A stretch of DNA of 64,000 nucleotides from an uncultured Thermotogae bacterium (lineage in GTDB: Bacteria > Thermotogota > Thermotogae > Mesoaciditogales > Mesoaciditogaceae): positions 1 to 64,000 of the forward strand of contig CAJXLN010000003.1 of assembly GCA_913056255.1 (NCBI GenBank), in the 5' to 3' direction. Below, piece after piece: positions 1-8,157 of this stretch. The notes below the pieces were generated by a model, which worked only from the letters and a program-made list of their open reading frames with translations, searched no databases and had not been told where the DNA came from. Position numbers and translations under genes: made by a program. Position 1 is the first letter of the stretch, and every line of letters starts with the position of its first letter.

Positions 1-2
1 AC

Positions 3-164
3 AAGTCTGCTGGAAAGATGAGTGCCACTGGCACTCCCAGCATAGTCGTAAAAGCCGAAGTAACGAGTGCCCACGGGCAATCTTGGCTCCTCCGCTTCTA
101 TTTTTGTTTAGGGATAAGCTCTAAGTCGGTAGTCGATCGGAGTTTCTTTTTAGAGATCCATTAA
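3..164 (+). pseudogene. C-terminal tail of an open frame, possibly a transposase (TnpB-like) relic
   Basis: An open frame enters from the left edge and ends at TAA 162-164. The visible tail is about 53 residues, contains GTPSIVVKAEVTSAHGQ, and ends in DRSFFLEIH. It shows no catalytic motif. A perfect hairpin with arms GAGTGCC and GGCACTC lies inside it (20-36), and a second small inverted repeat lies near 67-80. Stem-loops near the 3' end of an open frame are usual for IS200/IS605 tnpB genes, which is the only reason for the suggestion. The body lies outside the window, so intact gene, relic or chance frame cannot be told apart. Confidence 0.3.
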
Positions 165-188
165 AATAAAATCTACATGAAATATCGC

Positions 189-217
189 TTGATCACGACT
201 CAACTTTGTGGTAAAAT
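189..217 (+). promoter_or_regulatory. Sigma-A-type promoter of tRNA-Gly
   Basis: The boxes are TTGATC (189-194) and TAAAAT (212-217) with a 17-nt spacer. The -10 is preceded by TGTGG, an extended form that recurs in this window. The predicted start near 224 lies just before the tRNA 5' end at 227. Confidence 0.75.
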
Positions 218-226
218 CTTCTGTGT

Positions 227-302
227 GCGGGCATAGCTCAGATGGTAGAGCATCGGCCTTCCAAGCCGAGTGTCGCGGGTTCGAATCCCGTTGCTCGCTC
301 CA
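227..302 (+). tRNA. tRNA-Gly (anticodon TCC)
   Basis: All four arms can be drawn. The acceptor GCGGGCA (227-233) pairs with TGCTCGC (292-298) with one G-T pair. The anticodon stem TCGGC/GCCGA encloses loop CTTCCAA, giving anticodon TCC at 260-262. The T arm has GTTCGAATC. The discriminator T is normal for bacterial tRNA-Gly, and CCA is encoded (300-302). It reads GGA and GGG glycine codons. It stands alone with its own promoter and terminator. Confidence 0.95.
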
Positions 303-303
303 G

Positions 304-336
304 ATTGGGCATTTTGAATGCCCAATTTGTTTTAAG
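304..336 (+). terminator. Rho-independent terminator of tRNA-Gly
   Basis: A perfect 10-bp stem (304-313 with 317-326) has a 3-nt loop and is followed by TTGTTTT. Confidence 0.8.
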
Positions 337-359
337 ATGCAAATTTGAACTCTCTGGAG

Positions 360-584
360 ATGTTAAAGATATTAGAGATCGTCTTCATATTTTTGGGAAT
401 TGCGGCTTACATTTACATAGGAATTCGGATTTTGAGAATGAGAGTGAGATTCATAGCGTTTTTGTACTTTTTCCTTCTTGCAGGATACGCGCTAACGATC
501 ATATTTGGCGTCGTACCCTTCATTATAGGGTGGACGATATTTATCCTTGTAGTTGCCGCTTTGATATTCATCATGGCTAGATGA
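360..584 (+). CDS. Small hydrophobic membrane protein (about 74 aa)
   Basis: The predicted product is almost entirely hydrophobic, with two or three membrane-spanning segments (roughly residues 5-25, 33-50 and 52-72) and basic residues RILRMR between the first two. I do not recognise a family. The start is uncertain. ATG 360 has GGAG directly against it, which is too close for a good ribosome site; TTG 345 is in frame but has no site. The last 93 bases overlap the 3' end of rsmD on the other strand, so either this frame or the rsmD tail could be a by-product of antisense coding. Its strongly membrane-like composition is the main support. Confidence 0.45.
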   Translation: MLKILEIVFIFLGIAAYIYIGIRILRMRVRFIAFLYFFLLAGYALTIIFGVVPFIIGWTIFILVVAALIFIMAR

Positions 585-1115
585 GTAAAAGCTCAGCACT
601 ACGTCACCGTATTTTCTTCTTGAATGAAGTACTATATTTTTGCCACTTTCTGGTGGTAGCTCTTTTTCAAAAGATTCTATAACGACAATGCCTTCTGATT
701 TTATCAGTTCAAAGTGCCTATCTATTTCATTGAACGCCTCAAGTAAAAGGCCGGTTTCAAATGGTGGATCGGCAAAGATGAAATCGTATTCGTTGCACTT
801 TTTAGATAACCTTCTCAACGCTATGCGAAAATCCAAATTGATTATTTTAGCTGGATGATGGAGTTTTGATAAATTCTTTCTTATCGTTGCACACGAAGAA
901 CGCGATATTTCAACGATCGTAATCTGTCCAGCTGATCTACTGATCGCTTCGGCAGAAACCACACCACTTCCCCCAAAAAGTTCAAGTACACTTTTCCCTT
1001 CTACATCGATTATGTCGTACAATGCTTCCCTAACGATGGCTGGCGTGTATCGCGTACGTGTGTCTGAAACGGATGAAATGATCGTTTTTTTGAATTTCCC
1101 TCCCGTGATCTTCAA
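492..1115 (-). CDS. rsmD: 16S rRNA (guanine966-N2)-methyltransferase RsmD
   Basis: The product of 207 aa begins MKITGGKFKK and is a class I SAM-dependent methyltransferase that modifies G966 of 16S rRNA. Visible marks are the family opening with TRYTP near residue 21, the SAM-binding LELFGGSGVVSAEA near residue 44, and the catalytic DPPF near residue 115. The start is TTG, just downstream of GGAGGTGG and overlapping the recG stop, so it is the last gene of the recG operon. RsmD proteins usually end near the VVLSFYS found here around residue 178. The extra 29 residues (rich in Y, D, K) run antisense to a small membrane ORF and may be non-essential read-through. Confidence 0.9.
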   Translation of the reverse strand: MKITGGKFKKTIISSVSDTRTRYTPAIVREALYDIIDVEGKSVLELFGGSGVVSAEAISRSAGQITIVEISRSSCATIRKNLSKLHHPAKIINLDFRIALRRLSKKCNEYDFIFADPPFETGLLLEAFNEIDRHFELIKSEGIVVIESFEKELPPESGKNIVLHSRRKYGDVVLSFYSSSHDEYQSGNYKDKYRPPYNEGYDAKYDR

Positions 1116-3431
1116 TCAACCCACCTCCACAAAGTTCATTCTTTCTCCGTATCTACGATCTATTTCTTTCAAGAGTAGAGGGTGTGATAAGAGTTTTGGG
1201 TCTTTCTCGATCAGGATTTCGGCATCTTCACGAGCTTGAAAGAGTAAATCCACATCTTCTGTGAGGTTTGCCACTTTGAATTCCGGCAATCCATGTTGAC
1301 GTGTTCCCATAAATTCCCCTGGTCCGCGAAGTTTTAAATCGTATTCAGCGAGAGCGAATCCATCAAAAGTGTGCACAAAATATCGCAATCTTTCAGCTTC
1401 TGCTCCGTTGGTCAAGAGGAAACAGTAAGATTTTTCTCCGCCACGACCAATACGCCCTCTAAGTTGGTGAAGTTGCGCGAGTCCAAATCTTTCTGGATGC
1501 TCAATAACCATGACGTTGGCATGGGAAATATCTATTCCAACTTCTATCACCGTAGTTGCCACAAGTATTTGAGTTTCTTTTTTGTAGAATTGTCTCATCA
1601 CCTTTTCTTTTTCTTCAGAAGACATTTTTCCATGAATGAGACCAACTTTGTAGTCGGAAAATGGACCGTTTATGAATTCTTCATATATTTCTTTTGCAGC
1701 TTTAAGATCCAGTTTTTCCGATTCTTCGATCAATGGGGAAATCCAAAAAACTCCATTGTCGTTGTCTATTTCCTTTTTAACGAAATCGAAGACTTCGTCT
1801 CGTTTTATTTCGTTAACCAATATCGTTTTTGGGTTTTTTCTACCTTTTGGCATTTCATCTATAAGTGTTACATCAAGGTCTCCGTACAGTGTCATTGAAA
1901 GCGTTCTGGGAATTGGCGTGGCTGTCATCACGAGCGTGTCCACAGCTTTTCCCTTTGACATCAACGCTTCTCTCTGCTTAACACCGAATTTGTGTTGCTC
2001 ATCTATTACAACCAAACCAAGGTTTTGAAAGGAGACGTCTTTTTGTATCAAAGCGTGAGTCCCTATAACGAGCTTTACATTCCCATTGGCCATTTTTTCT
2101 TTTATATCCTTTTTTTTAGTTGGGGGTGCAGATCCCGTTAACAATTCCACATCAATGCCAAATGGAGAGAGATCGGATTTTATTCGTTCGTAATGTTGAC
2201 TTGCAAGAACGTAAGTTGGGGCCATAAAAGCGGTTTGAAATCCACTCTCTATCACATCAAGAATGGCGATTTCTGCAACCACTGTTTTTCCACTTCCAAC
2301 ATCCCCTTGAAGAAGTCTGTGCATTGCAAGAGGACTGGTCAAACTTTTTTCTATCTCATCGATTGCGCGATTTTGAGCTCCTGTTAATTCAAAGGGCAAG
2401 GATTTTATGAATTTTCGAGACATGACACCCTTGAATTTTTTGGGCACACCTCCTTTTGATTGGAATTTTCTTTTGATCATAAGCTGAGACACTTCCAGCA
2501 AGAAAAATTCATCGTAAGCAAGACGTTTTTGGGATTCTCTAAGATGGTACTCGCTTTTCGGGAAATGCATGCCGTATACGGCTCTCTTCACATCTAACAA
2601 TCTTCTCTTTTCCAAAATATCTTCAGGAATTGGTTCTTCAAGAAGATGAACATAGGGGATGTTTGCCTCGATTATGCTCCTCATCATTTTTTGAGATATT
2701 CCTGCTGTGAGATCGTAAATTGGAGCAATTTGGGGAGAAGAAGTATCGACCACTTCGAAGTCTGGAGACATGACTTGAAAACGTCCATAATCGTTCTTGA
2801 CTATTCCACTGAAAGCCAAACGCTTGGCGTTGCGTACAATGTCGTAAATGTACTCTTGATTGAACCAAACGAGTTGCATGTTTGAAAATCCATCTGTTAC
2901 GATTGCCGTGACTATGGTGTAATTCCTGGCTCTTCTTTTTTCAACATTCACAACATTTGCAATCGCTGAAACTCGTTCGCCAGGTCTTAATTTTAATACG
3001 CTAAGAGGGTGACGCCAGTCGTCGTACAAACGTGGGAAATGGTACAAAAGGTCTCTAATAGTTGTTATTCCCAGTCTGAAAAGTTTCTCCTCTCTCGAAG
3101 GTCCGACTTTCTTGGCAAATTTCACAGGGGATTCCAAATCCACGGGTTTTTGTGGTGAGATAGGGAGACCCGTTAAATTTTCTCTACGGAGTTTTTCTAT
3201 CATTATCAGACCATTTTTCAATCGAATTTCAACCCTATTTTTAGGAAGTTTTGATATGCCAAAAAAGTATCCACAAAAAGCCTTGAACCTCTCTGCAGCG
3301 TCTTTGGGTAAATCACCAACAGTGAGAAGAGAATTTCTCATGAATTCTTCGAGCTCTCCCAAATTCCTTTTGCCAGCAAGAACGGATTTTATGATCGATT
3401 CAGAAGAATCAACGAAATCTTCGAACAACAT
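1116..3431 (-). CDS. recG: ATP-dependent DNA helicase RecG
   Basis: The 771-aa product is a superfamily 2 helicase that remodels stalled replication forks and branched recombination intermediates. A wedge/OB-fold region precedes two RecA-like domains. Walker A reads GDVGSGKTVVAE and motif II DEQH is in VVIDEQHKFG, followed by TATPIPRT (motif III). The motif VI region reads QLRGRIGRGG. An N-terminal extension of about 90 residues precedes the wedge. The ATG start sits one base after the TGA of a small membrane gene, and the stop touches the rsmD start, so the genes are translationally coupled. Confidence 0.96.
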   Translation of the reverse strand: MLFEDFVDSSESIIKSVLAGKRNLGELEEFMRNSLLTVGDLPKDAAERFKAFCGYFFGISKLPKNRVEIRLKNGLIMIEKLRRENLTGLPISPQKPVDLESPVKFAKKVGPSREEKLFRLGITTIRDLLYHFPRLYDDWRHPLSVLKLRPGERVSAIANVVNVEKRRARNYTIVTAIVTDGFSNMQLVWFNQEYIYDIVRNAKRLAFSGIVKNDYGRFQVMSPDFEVVDTSSPQIAPIYDLTAGISQKMMRSIIEANIPYVHLLEEPIPEDILEKRRLLDVKRAVYGMHFPKSEYHLRESQKRLAYDEFFLLEVSQLMIKRKFQSKGGVPKKFKGVMSRKFIKSLPFELTGAQNRAIDEIEKSLTSPLAMHRLLQGDVGSGKTVVAEIAILDVIESGFQTAFMAPTYVLASQHYERIKSDLSPFGIDVELLTGSAPPTKKKDIKEKMANGNVKLVIGTHALIQKDVSFQNLGLVVIDEQHKFGVKQREALMSKGKAVDTLVMTATPIPRTLSMTLYGDLDVTLIDEMPKGRKNPKTILVNEIKRDEVFDFVKKEIDNDNGVFWISPLIEESEKLDLKAAKEIYEEFINGPFSDYKVGLIHGKMSSEEKEKVMRQFYKKETQILVATTVIEVGIDISHANVMVIEHPERFGLAQLHQLRGRIGRGGEKSYCFLLTNGAEAERLRYFVHTFDGFALAEYDLKLRGPGEFMGTRQHGLPEFKVANLTEDVDLLFQAREDAEILIEKDPKLLSHPLLLKEIDRRYGERMNFVEVG

Positions 3432-3432
3432 A

Positions 3433-3639
3433 TCATTTTTCTTTGATATACAGCTTGCGTAATTTGGGGAGTTCTACAGAAGGACTTTGTTGTACGTGAA
3501 TGGACGTCGCAACAAGGCTAATTCCAAGTTGTTGAAGCTCGATATCGTCAACTTGATTTTTGGCAAATAATCCCATCACTCCCAACGCCAAGGCCATTAA
3601 GAGACTTATCAGCAAAATAGTAACTTGTCCCTTACGCAT
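3433..3639 (-). CDS. Small single-span membrane protein (68 aa), unknown function
   Basis: I take ATG at 3639, giving MRKGQVTILLISLLMALALG; an N-terminal membrane segment (about residues 6-27) is followed by a polar tail ending LRKLYIKEK. This start overlaps the last codons of hpt by 8 bases and the TGA stop lies one base from the recG ATG, which argues for a real gene between them. A longer in-frame reading to 3717 would lie entirely inside hpt and is less likely. The pattern (short basic N-terminus, one helix, extracytoplasmic tail) resembles a pilin-like or secretion-linked small protein, but no family is recognisable. Confidence 0.6.
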   Translation of the reverse strand: MRKGQVTILLISLLMALALGVMGLFAKNQVDDIELQQLGISLVATSIHVQQSPSVELPKLRKLYIKEK

Positions 3640-4144
3640 CTGTGTAGCCCACATAAGGAATATTCCTGTACTTCTGATCGTAATCGAATCCATAACCGAG
3701 TATGAATCTGTCTTCAATATGAAATCCTACGAAATCAATTGGAACTTCGATTTTTCTATGTGCTCGCTTTTCAAAGAGAGTTACGACTTTTAAAGAAGCC
3801 GGATCGTATTTAGAGAAATATTTCAGAATATAATTAAGAGTGTTACCGGTATCCACTATATCTTCAACCACCAATATGTGTTTTCCAGTTATACTCTCGT
3901 CAAGCCATGATTTTACTCTAACACGTTCAGTGCTCCCACTACCAACATAACTTGAAACTTGAACGAAACTGTAAGAAACGTCCAATCCTATTTCAAGTAC
4001 GAGATCGCTAAAAAAATGGATTGCTCCTTTCAACACACAAACCGCAACGATTTCATTTGTGAAGGGTTTGTACGTGCCAGTTATTTCTTTCCCAAGTTCG
4101 CTTATTCTCTCAAGAAGTTCTTCTCGTGTGTAGAGTACGTGCAC
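3632..4144 (-). CDS. hpt: Hypoxanthine(-guanine) phosphoribosyltransferase
   Basis: The 170-aa product salvages hypoxanthine and guanine by transferring ribose-5-phosphate from PRPP. The PRPP-binding signature VVEDIVDTGNTL lies near residue 91, the LKG dipeptide region (VCVLKGA) near 36, and SSYVGSGS forms the flexible loop. The C-terminal YGFDYDQKYRNIPYVG is typical of Hpt. Length matches the family. The start is GTG, six bases from GGAGG. It is the second gene of the RseC-like/hpt/recG/rsmD operon. Confidence 0.95.
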   Translation of the reverse strand: MHVLYTREELLERISELGKEITGTYKPFTNEIVAVCVLKGAIHFFSDLVLEIGLDVSYSFVQVSSYVGSGSTERVRVKSWLDESITGKHILVVEDIVDTGNTLNYILKYFSKYDPASLKVVTLFEKRAHRKIEVPIDFVGFHIEDRFILGYGFDYDQKYRNIPYVGYTDA

Positions 4145-4159
4145 TGCTTCACCTCCGAA

Positions 4160-4609
4160 TTAGTGATTTTGCATCATAATAGATGAAATGTCAGCTGTTG
4201 AATCACCCAGCTTCTTAACGATATAAGGCAAAAATTTGTTAGATCTCTTTTTAGAATAAACATTCAGTGCAAAGTAATATATTCCCACTGCAACAGCTCC
4301 AATTCCAAGTGATAGGTAATCGTTAAAACCGAATAGCTTCTCTAACGACACAGAGAGCCCCAAAAGGATAACAATCGGAATTCCGTACAAAAGTGATGAT
4401 AAAACTGTAACACTCACACGTTTAGGCGTTTCGTACTCCACCATATCTCCGATTCTTATATCGTATTTTTTAGGATTTAACACAGGTATCTTTGCAGTGC
4501 TGACATTGCATATTTTCTTCGCTGCGCATGAGTCACAACTACTGCTTGCACTTTTTGCTACCAGAATTGTATCTTTCTCAACTTTTATTACTTTTGCAGT
4601 TTCACGCAT
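4160..4609 (-). CDS. SoxR-reducing system RseC-family protein
   Basis: This protein of about 149 aa has the RseC layout: a short N-terminal domain with the cysteine cluster CDSCAAKKIC (near residues 25-34), a soluble beta-rich part, and two adjacent membrane spans (about 72-92 and 97-117). RseC homologues work with Rnf-type electron transport or in sigma-E control; which role applies here cannot be seen because no rnf genes are near. The ATG at 4609 is preferred over the in-frame TTG at 4618 because AGGAG (4619-4623) lies 9 bases upstream of the ATG but abuts the TTG. It heads the minus-strand operon. Confidence 0.8.
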   Translation of the reverse strand: MRETAKVIKVEKDTILVAKSASSSCDSCAAKKICNVSTAKIPVLNPKKYDIRIGDMVEYETPKRVSVTVLSSLLYGIPIVILLGLSVSLEKLFGFNDYLSLGIGAVAVGIYYFALNVYSKKRSNKFLPYIVKKLGDSTADISSIMMQNH

Positions 4610-4624
4610 TTTGATCAACTCCTG

Positions 4625-4654
4625 TTGTAATTATAACATCATTGATGGTAATAT
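4625..4654. promoter_or_regulatory. Overlapping divergent promoters for the RseC-like and MutL-like operons
   Basis: On the plus strand TTGTAA (4625-4630) and TAATAT (4649-4654) are 18 nt apart and drive the gene at 4707. On the minus strand TATAAT (ATTATA on plus, 4630-4635), preceded by TGT as an extended -10, would start near 4623. The two promoters share DNA, so both cannot be occupied at once. Confidence 0.6.
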
Positions 4655-4706
4655 GTATGTTGTTCAAAATTTTACACGATCTCTGTCTTAAAGGAGCAAA
4701 AATTCT

Positions 4707-6059
4707 ATGAAATTCGATGTTATAACGGCTGAAATTGGAAGCACGACTACTGTTGTAAGTGCTTTTGTTGGTTTAGGTGACAATCCCACTCTCGTAGCTC
4801 AAGGTGAACATTACACCACTGTCGATGAAGGGGATGTAACGATCGGCATAGAGCGGGCTTTGAAATTCATAAGAGAAGAAATTGGAGAATCCGTTGAATG
4901 GAAGAGTTTGCTCGTTTCATCAAGTGCCGCAGGTGGCCTGAAAATGACGGTTCATGGTCTTGTGTACGATATGACTGTTAGAGCGGCCAAAGAGGCTGCA
5001 CTCGGCGCGGGAGGAGTAGTTAAGTTGGTCACATCTGGGAAAATATCACGTGATGTGATAGATAAGGTGCATCACATCGCACCTAAACTTGTCCTTTTGG
5101 CTGGAGGCGTGGATCATGGAGAGTACGAAACTGTGATACACAATGCAGAAGTCTTTGCACAAAGTGATATAAATGTTCCATTTGTTTATGCGGGAAACTC
5201 GGACGCTACAGAAAAAGTGGTACGAATTTTGGAAAATAGCGGGAAAAAGGTGACCGTGACACAAAATGTCTATCCTAAAGTGGACGTTTTGAATGTTGAG
5301 CCAGTTAGGGATGTCATTCAGAAAGTCTTTTCTCAGCATATAATCCATGCTCCTGGAATGTCGAAGCTTGATGGTCAGGTAAAAGGCCAAATAATACCAA
5401 CTCCGGCATCTGTTATGAAAGCCGGAAGCATTCTTCAAAAGGAGATGGGTGATTGCGTAACGATAGATATCGGTGGAGCGACAACAGATGTGGATTCCTT
5501 TACAAATGGTAGCCCTGATATACAAAAGATATCCATCTCACCAGAACCATTTGCAAAGAGAACGGTAGAAGGGGATCTTGGTGTTTTTGTAAACGCACTC
5601 AACGTTGTGAAAAATTCCGAATGGATTTGCAAAGAATTTCCGGATAATGATGAACTTTTGAAGAGACTCACTCCGTATCCCAAAGATAAGAGGATCGAAG
5701 ATTTTGTCTTAGCAATGGCCAAGAGTTGTGCAGTGGAAAGTATTATGCGCCATTCCGGGAAGGTTCGTTACTTTTACGGCTCGTCCGGAAGAATTAAATT
5801 GGCTGAAGGAAAAGATCTCACAGCTGTTAGGAATATTTTTGGAACTGGTGGTGTTTTGAGTAGATCAAAACATAGCTCAAAAATCCTTGAAGAACTTCGC
5901 AATCTTGGTCAGAAGAATCCAATGGCTCTACTTCCTTCCAGGGAGACAAGATTGTACGTGGATTCACATTACATATTCGCCGCTTGTGGCCTTATCTCTC
6001 AACTCGATGAAGAATCGGCTAAGAAATTACTCATTTGGGATATAAAACGTGTCGGATGA
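4707..6059 (+). CDS. MutL/GlmL-family ATPase, mutase-associated chaperone type
   Basis: The 450-aa product has the actin/Hsp70-like ASKHA fold seen in GlmL, the protein encoded between the subunits of B12-dependent glutamate mutase and beside ornithine aminomutase. Phosphate-binding loops are visible as ITAEIGSTTTVVSAF at the N-terminus and TIDIGGATTDVDSF in the middle; LLAGGVDHGEYE and IFGTGGVL are also typical. GlmL is thought to reactivate or assemble the cobalamin mutase. No mutase subunit lies in this window, so the partner is unknown. AAAGGAG stands 10 bases before the ATG. It is the first gene of a plus-strand operon and overlaps the RNase H gene by 11 bases. Confidence 0.85.
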   Translation: MKFDVITAEIGSTTTVVSAFVGLGDNPTLVAQGEHYTTVDEGDVTIGIERALKFIREEIGESVEWKSLLVSSSAAGGLKMTVHGLVYDMTVRAAKEAALGAGGVVKLVTSGKISRDVIDKVHHIAPKLVLLAGGVDHGEYETVIHNAEVFAQSDINVPFVYAGNSDATEKVVRILENSGKKVTVTQNVYPKVDVLNVEPVRDVIQKVFSQHIIHAPGMSKLDGQVKGQIIPTPASVMKAGSILQKEMGDCVTIDIGGATTDVDSFTNGSPDIQKISISPEPFAKRTVEGDLGVFVNALNVVKNSEWICKEFPDNDELLKRLTPYPKDKRIEDFVLAMAKSCAVESIMRHSGKVRYFYGSSGRIKLAEGKDLTAVRNIFGTGGVLSRSKHSSKILEELRNLGQKNPMALLPSRETRLYVDSHYIFAACGLISQLDEESAKKLLIWDIKRVG

Positions 6060-6456
6060 GATCACAGTTAGAACAGATGGAGGAGCGCAGGGAAATCCCG
6101 GCCCGGCAGCTTCCGCTTTTGTGGTGGAGAACGAAAAGAGAATCATTTGTTTACACTCGGAGTACATCGGATGGGCCACTAACAATCAAGCTGAATACAG
6201 GGCACTCATAATGGCTTTGGAATACGTTCAAATGAATTTTTCAGATAAGAAGATCAAGATATTCACTGACAGTCAGTTGATGGTTAGACAGTTAAAAGGG
6301 AAATATAAAGTTAAATCTCAAAATCTCGTTCCTCTATGGTCTAAGGCACGCAAGTTAGTCGAGAAACTGAATGCTTCTTTGGAATGGTGTAAACGCGATA
6401 AAAATCGCTTGGCGGATTCTCTCGTAGAAATGATCAGGAGGGTAAAAAGTGGATAA
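6049..6456 (+). CDS. Ribonuclease HI-family protein
   Basis: A compact 135-aa RNase H fold that would cut RNA in RNA-DNA hybrids. The four carboxylates are all in place: D in RTDGGAQGNPGP (near residue 9), E in NNQAEYRAL (near 49), D in IFTDSQLMV (near 72), and D in NRLADSLV near the C-terminus. The GGAQGNPGPA opening puts it with the short rnhA-like group rather than classical E. coli RnhA, whose basic protrusion is not evident. The start is GTG 6049 inside the end of the preceding gene; the stop overlaps the next gene by 8 bases. Confidence 0.88.
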   Translation: MSDEITVRTDGGAQGNPGPAASAFVVENEKRIICLHSEYIGWATNNQAEYRALIMALEYVQMNFSDKKIKIFTDSQLMVRQLKGKYKVKSQNLVPLWSKARKLVEKLNASLEWCKRDKNRLADSLVEMIRRVKSG

Positions 6457-6949
6457 AATATTCGATCTCGTTTTCTCACCGAAGCTTTTCTTCAAGACAT
6501 CAAAATTCGGCTTCTTAAGCTCTATCCTGGCCATATTCGTTGTATGGATTGTCAATGTTTTGATCCTTTTTCCGATGTTCAAGAATATTCCGTTTTTCGG
6601 AGGTTTTTACGCATCTTCTGCCATTCTTTTGGGTTTAATAGTTGTCTATTGTGCTTTGGCCATTGGCATTCACAGAATCGTTGGGAAAGGTGGAAAAACA
6701 GTTTTTTTGGGATTCCCTTTTGTCATCTTTCCAAACGTTATGACAGGATGGATATTTTCAATATACTTTATATGGAAATGGGCAGCTGTTCTTTTTCTGA
6801 TTCCTATCTTCTGGTCCGTTATGCTGGAATACTATCTCGTAAGAAGTTCCATGGGGTATGGAATGGCGTACACCGTGATCGTAAGAATCACACGTGATAT
6901 AATTTTCTTTGTATCTTTGTATGCATTTTTAAAAGGGTGGCTTGTATGA
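6449..6949 (+). CDS. Multi-span membrane protein (Yip1-like), unknown function
   Basis: The 166-aa product has about five hydrophobic segments (near 22-42, 52-70, 84-100, 105-125, 148-164). It opens with FDLVFSPKLFFKTSK, the short amphipathic start common in bacterial YIP1-domain proteins, and carries a PFVIFPNVM stretch in a central span. The function is unknown. The start is GTG 6449, overlapping rnhA; its TGA overlaps the ATG of the glycosyltransferase. The tight coupling suggests a role in membrane or envelope synthesis with that enzyme, which is inference only. Confidence 0.65.
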   Translation: MDKIFDLVFSPKLFFKTSKFGFLSSILAIFVVWIVNVLILFPMFKNIPFFGGFYASSAILLGLIVVYCALAIGIHRIVGKGGKTVFLGFPFVIFPNVMTGWIFSIYFIWKWAAVLFLIPIFWSVMLEYYLVRSSMGYGMAYTVIVRITRDIIFFVSLYAFLKGWLV

Positions 6950-8157
6950 ATATAGGCATGATGACCGACACGTACATTCCACAGATAAATGGAGTAGCTA
7001 CATCAGTTAGTCTCTTCAAGAGATATCTTGAAAAAATGGGAGAAAGGGTTTACGTCTTTTCCCCAATGATACCTAAAAATGAAAGTGGAACGTTTAAAGT
7101 AAACGGTCTGAAATTCTTATGGGAGTCACAACACAGAGTTGCAATTCCCATATCCCATAAAATATTAAAATTATCCACAAAGTTGAAGATCGATGTGATT
7201 CACTCTCATGCACCTTTTAGCATGGGATTTCAGGCTTTGCGGCTCGGTGAGAAATTGGGTCTTCCTCACATACACACATATCACACACTACTAACTGAAT
7301 ACAGGCATTACATACCATTTCCTTTCAGACCTACAGAAAATGCTGTTAGAGAATTCAGTAGCTGGTTTTGCAACTCTACAGATGCAGTTATAGCACCAAC
7401 CGGGAAAATCAAAGATGAGCTTTTGAGTTATGGTGTGAAAAGCCCAATATACGTACTTCCAACTGGGATAGACGTTGAAAACTTCAGAAGGCCTCTGAAG
7501 TTTTCAATAAGAGAACGCCATTCTATATCAGAAAATGATCGTATCGTTTTGTTTGTTGGCAGGATCGCCAGGGAAAAAAATCTGGATTTCATCTTAAAAG
7601 CTTTTGCTCATCTACAAAGCAAGCTCAAGAACGTAACCTTGATAATGGTAGGAGACGGTCCGGAAATGAAGGAATTTTTACATCTTGCTTCGCATCTTAA
7701 AGTTTCGGACCGTGTCGTGATGACTGGATACATGCCAAGAAGCGAAATCGTAGAGTACTATCGTCAATCAGATGTCTTTGCTTTTGCTTCGGTAACGGAA
7801 ACACAGGGTTTAGTCGTTTTAGAAGCGTTAGCCGCTGGTTTACCTGTTGTCGCGGTAGCGAAAGAAGGAGTGGCGGATGTATTAAAAAATGGTGTTGGAT
7901 GCTTACTCATCGATGATGTTCAACTTGAAACTTTTGTCGATAGGCTTTTGAAGATATTAGAAAACCCTGAGCTCTCGATGAAAATGTCAAAAGATGGCAT
8001 GAATTACGTGCTGGAACATTGGTCGATGAACACGATGGCTTATCGTCTTGATGAAATATACAAAGAAGTTGTGAAGTCTTCTAAAAAAAGGAGGAAAAAA
8101 TATGATTCCCAATCTTTTTTTGCTTATCTACACCGCCTCGGATTACGCGTTTTCTAA
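6946..8157 (+). CDS. GT4 glycosyltransferase, probable diacylglycerol glucosyltransferase type
   Basis: A 403-aa retaining GT-B glycosyltransferase. The N-terminal half has MMTDTYIPQINGVATSV and HSHAPFSMGFQALRLG, HTYHTLLTEYRHYIP, all close to 1,2-diacylglycerol 3-glucosyltransferases, which build glycolipids at the inner membrane face. The nucleotide-sugar half has FVGRIAREKNLDFIL and the ExxxxxxxE motif in ETQGLVVLEALAAGLPVV. ATG 6946 is chosen because it overlaps the upstream TGA as ATGA; the ATG-less extension to 6937 is unlikely. The C-terminus is lysine/arginine rich (KKRRKK), useful for membrane binding. Substrates are inferred from resemblance. Confidence 0.85.
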   Translation: MNIGMMTDTYIPQINGVATSVSLFKRYLEKMGERVYVFSPMIPKNESGTFKVNGLKFLWESQHRVAIPISHKILKLSTKLKIDVIHSHAPFSMGFQALRLGEKLGLPHIHTYHTLLTEYRHYIPFPFRPTENAVREFSSWFCNSTDAVIAPTGKIKDELLSYGVKSPIYVLPTGIDVENFRRPLKFSIRERHSISENDRIVLFVGRIAREKNLDFILKAFAHLQSKLKNVTLIMVGDGPEMKEFLHLASHLKVSDRVVMTGYMPRSEIVEYYRQSDVFAFASVTETQGLVVLEALAAGLPVVAVAKEGVADVLKNGVGCLLIDDVQLETFVDRLLKILENPELSMKMSKDGMNYVLEHWSMNTMAYRLDEIYKEVVKSSKKRRKKYDSQSFFAYLHRLGLRVF

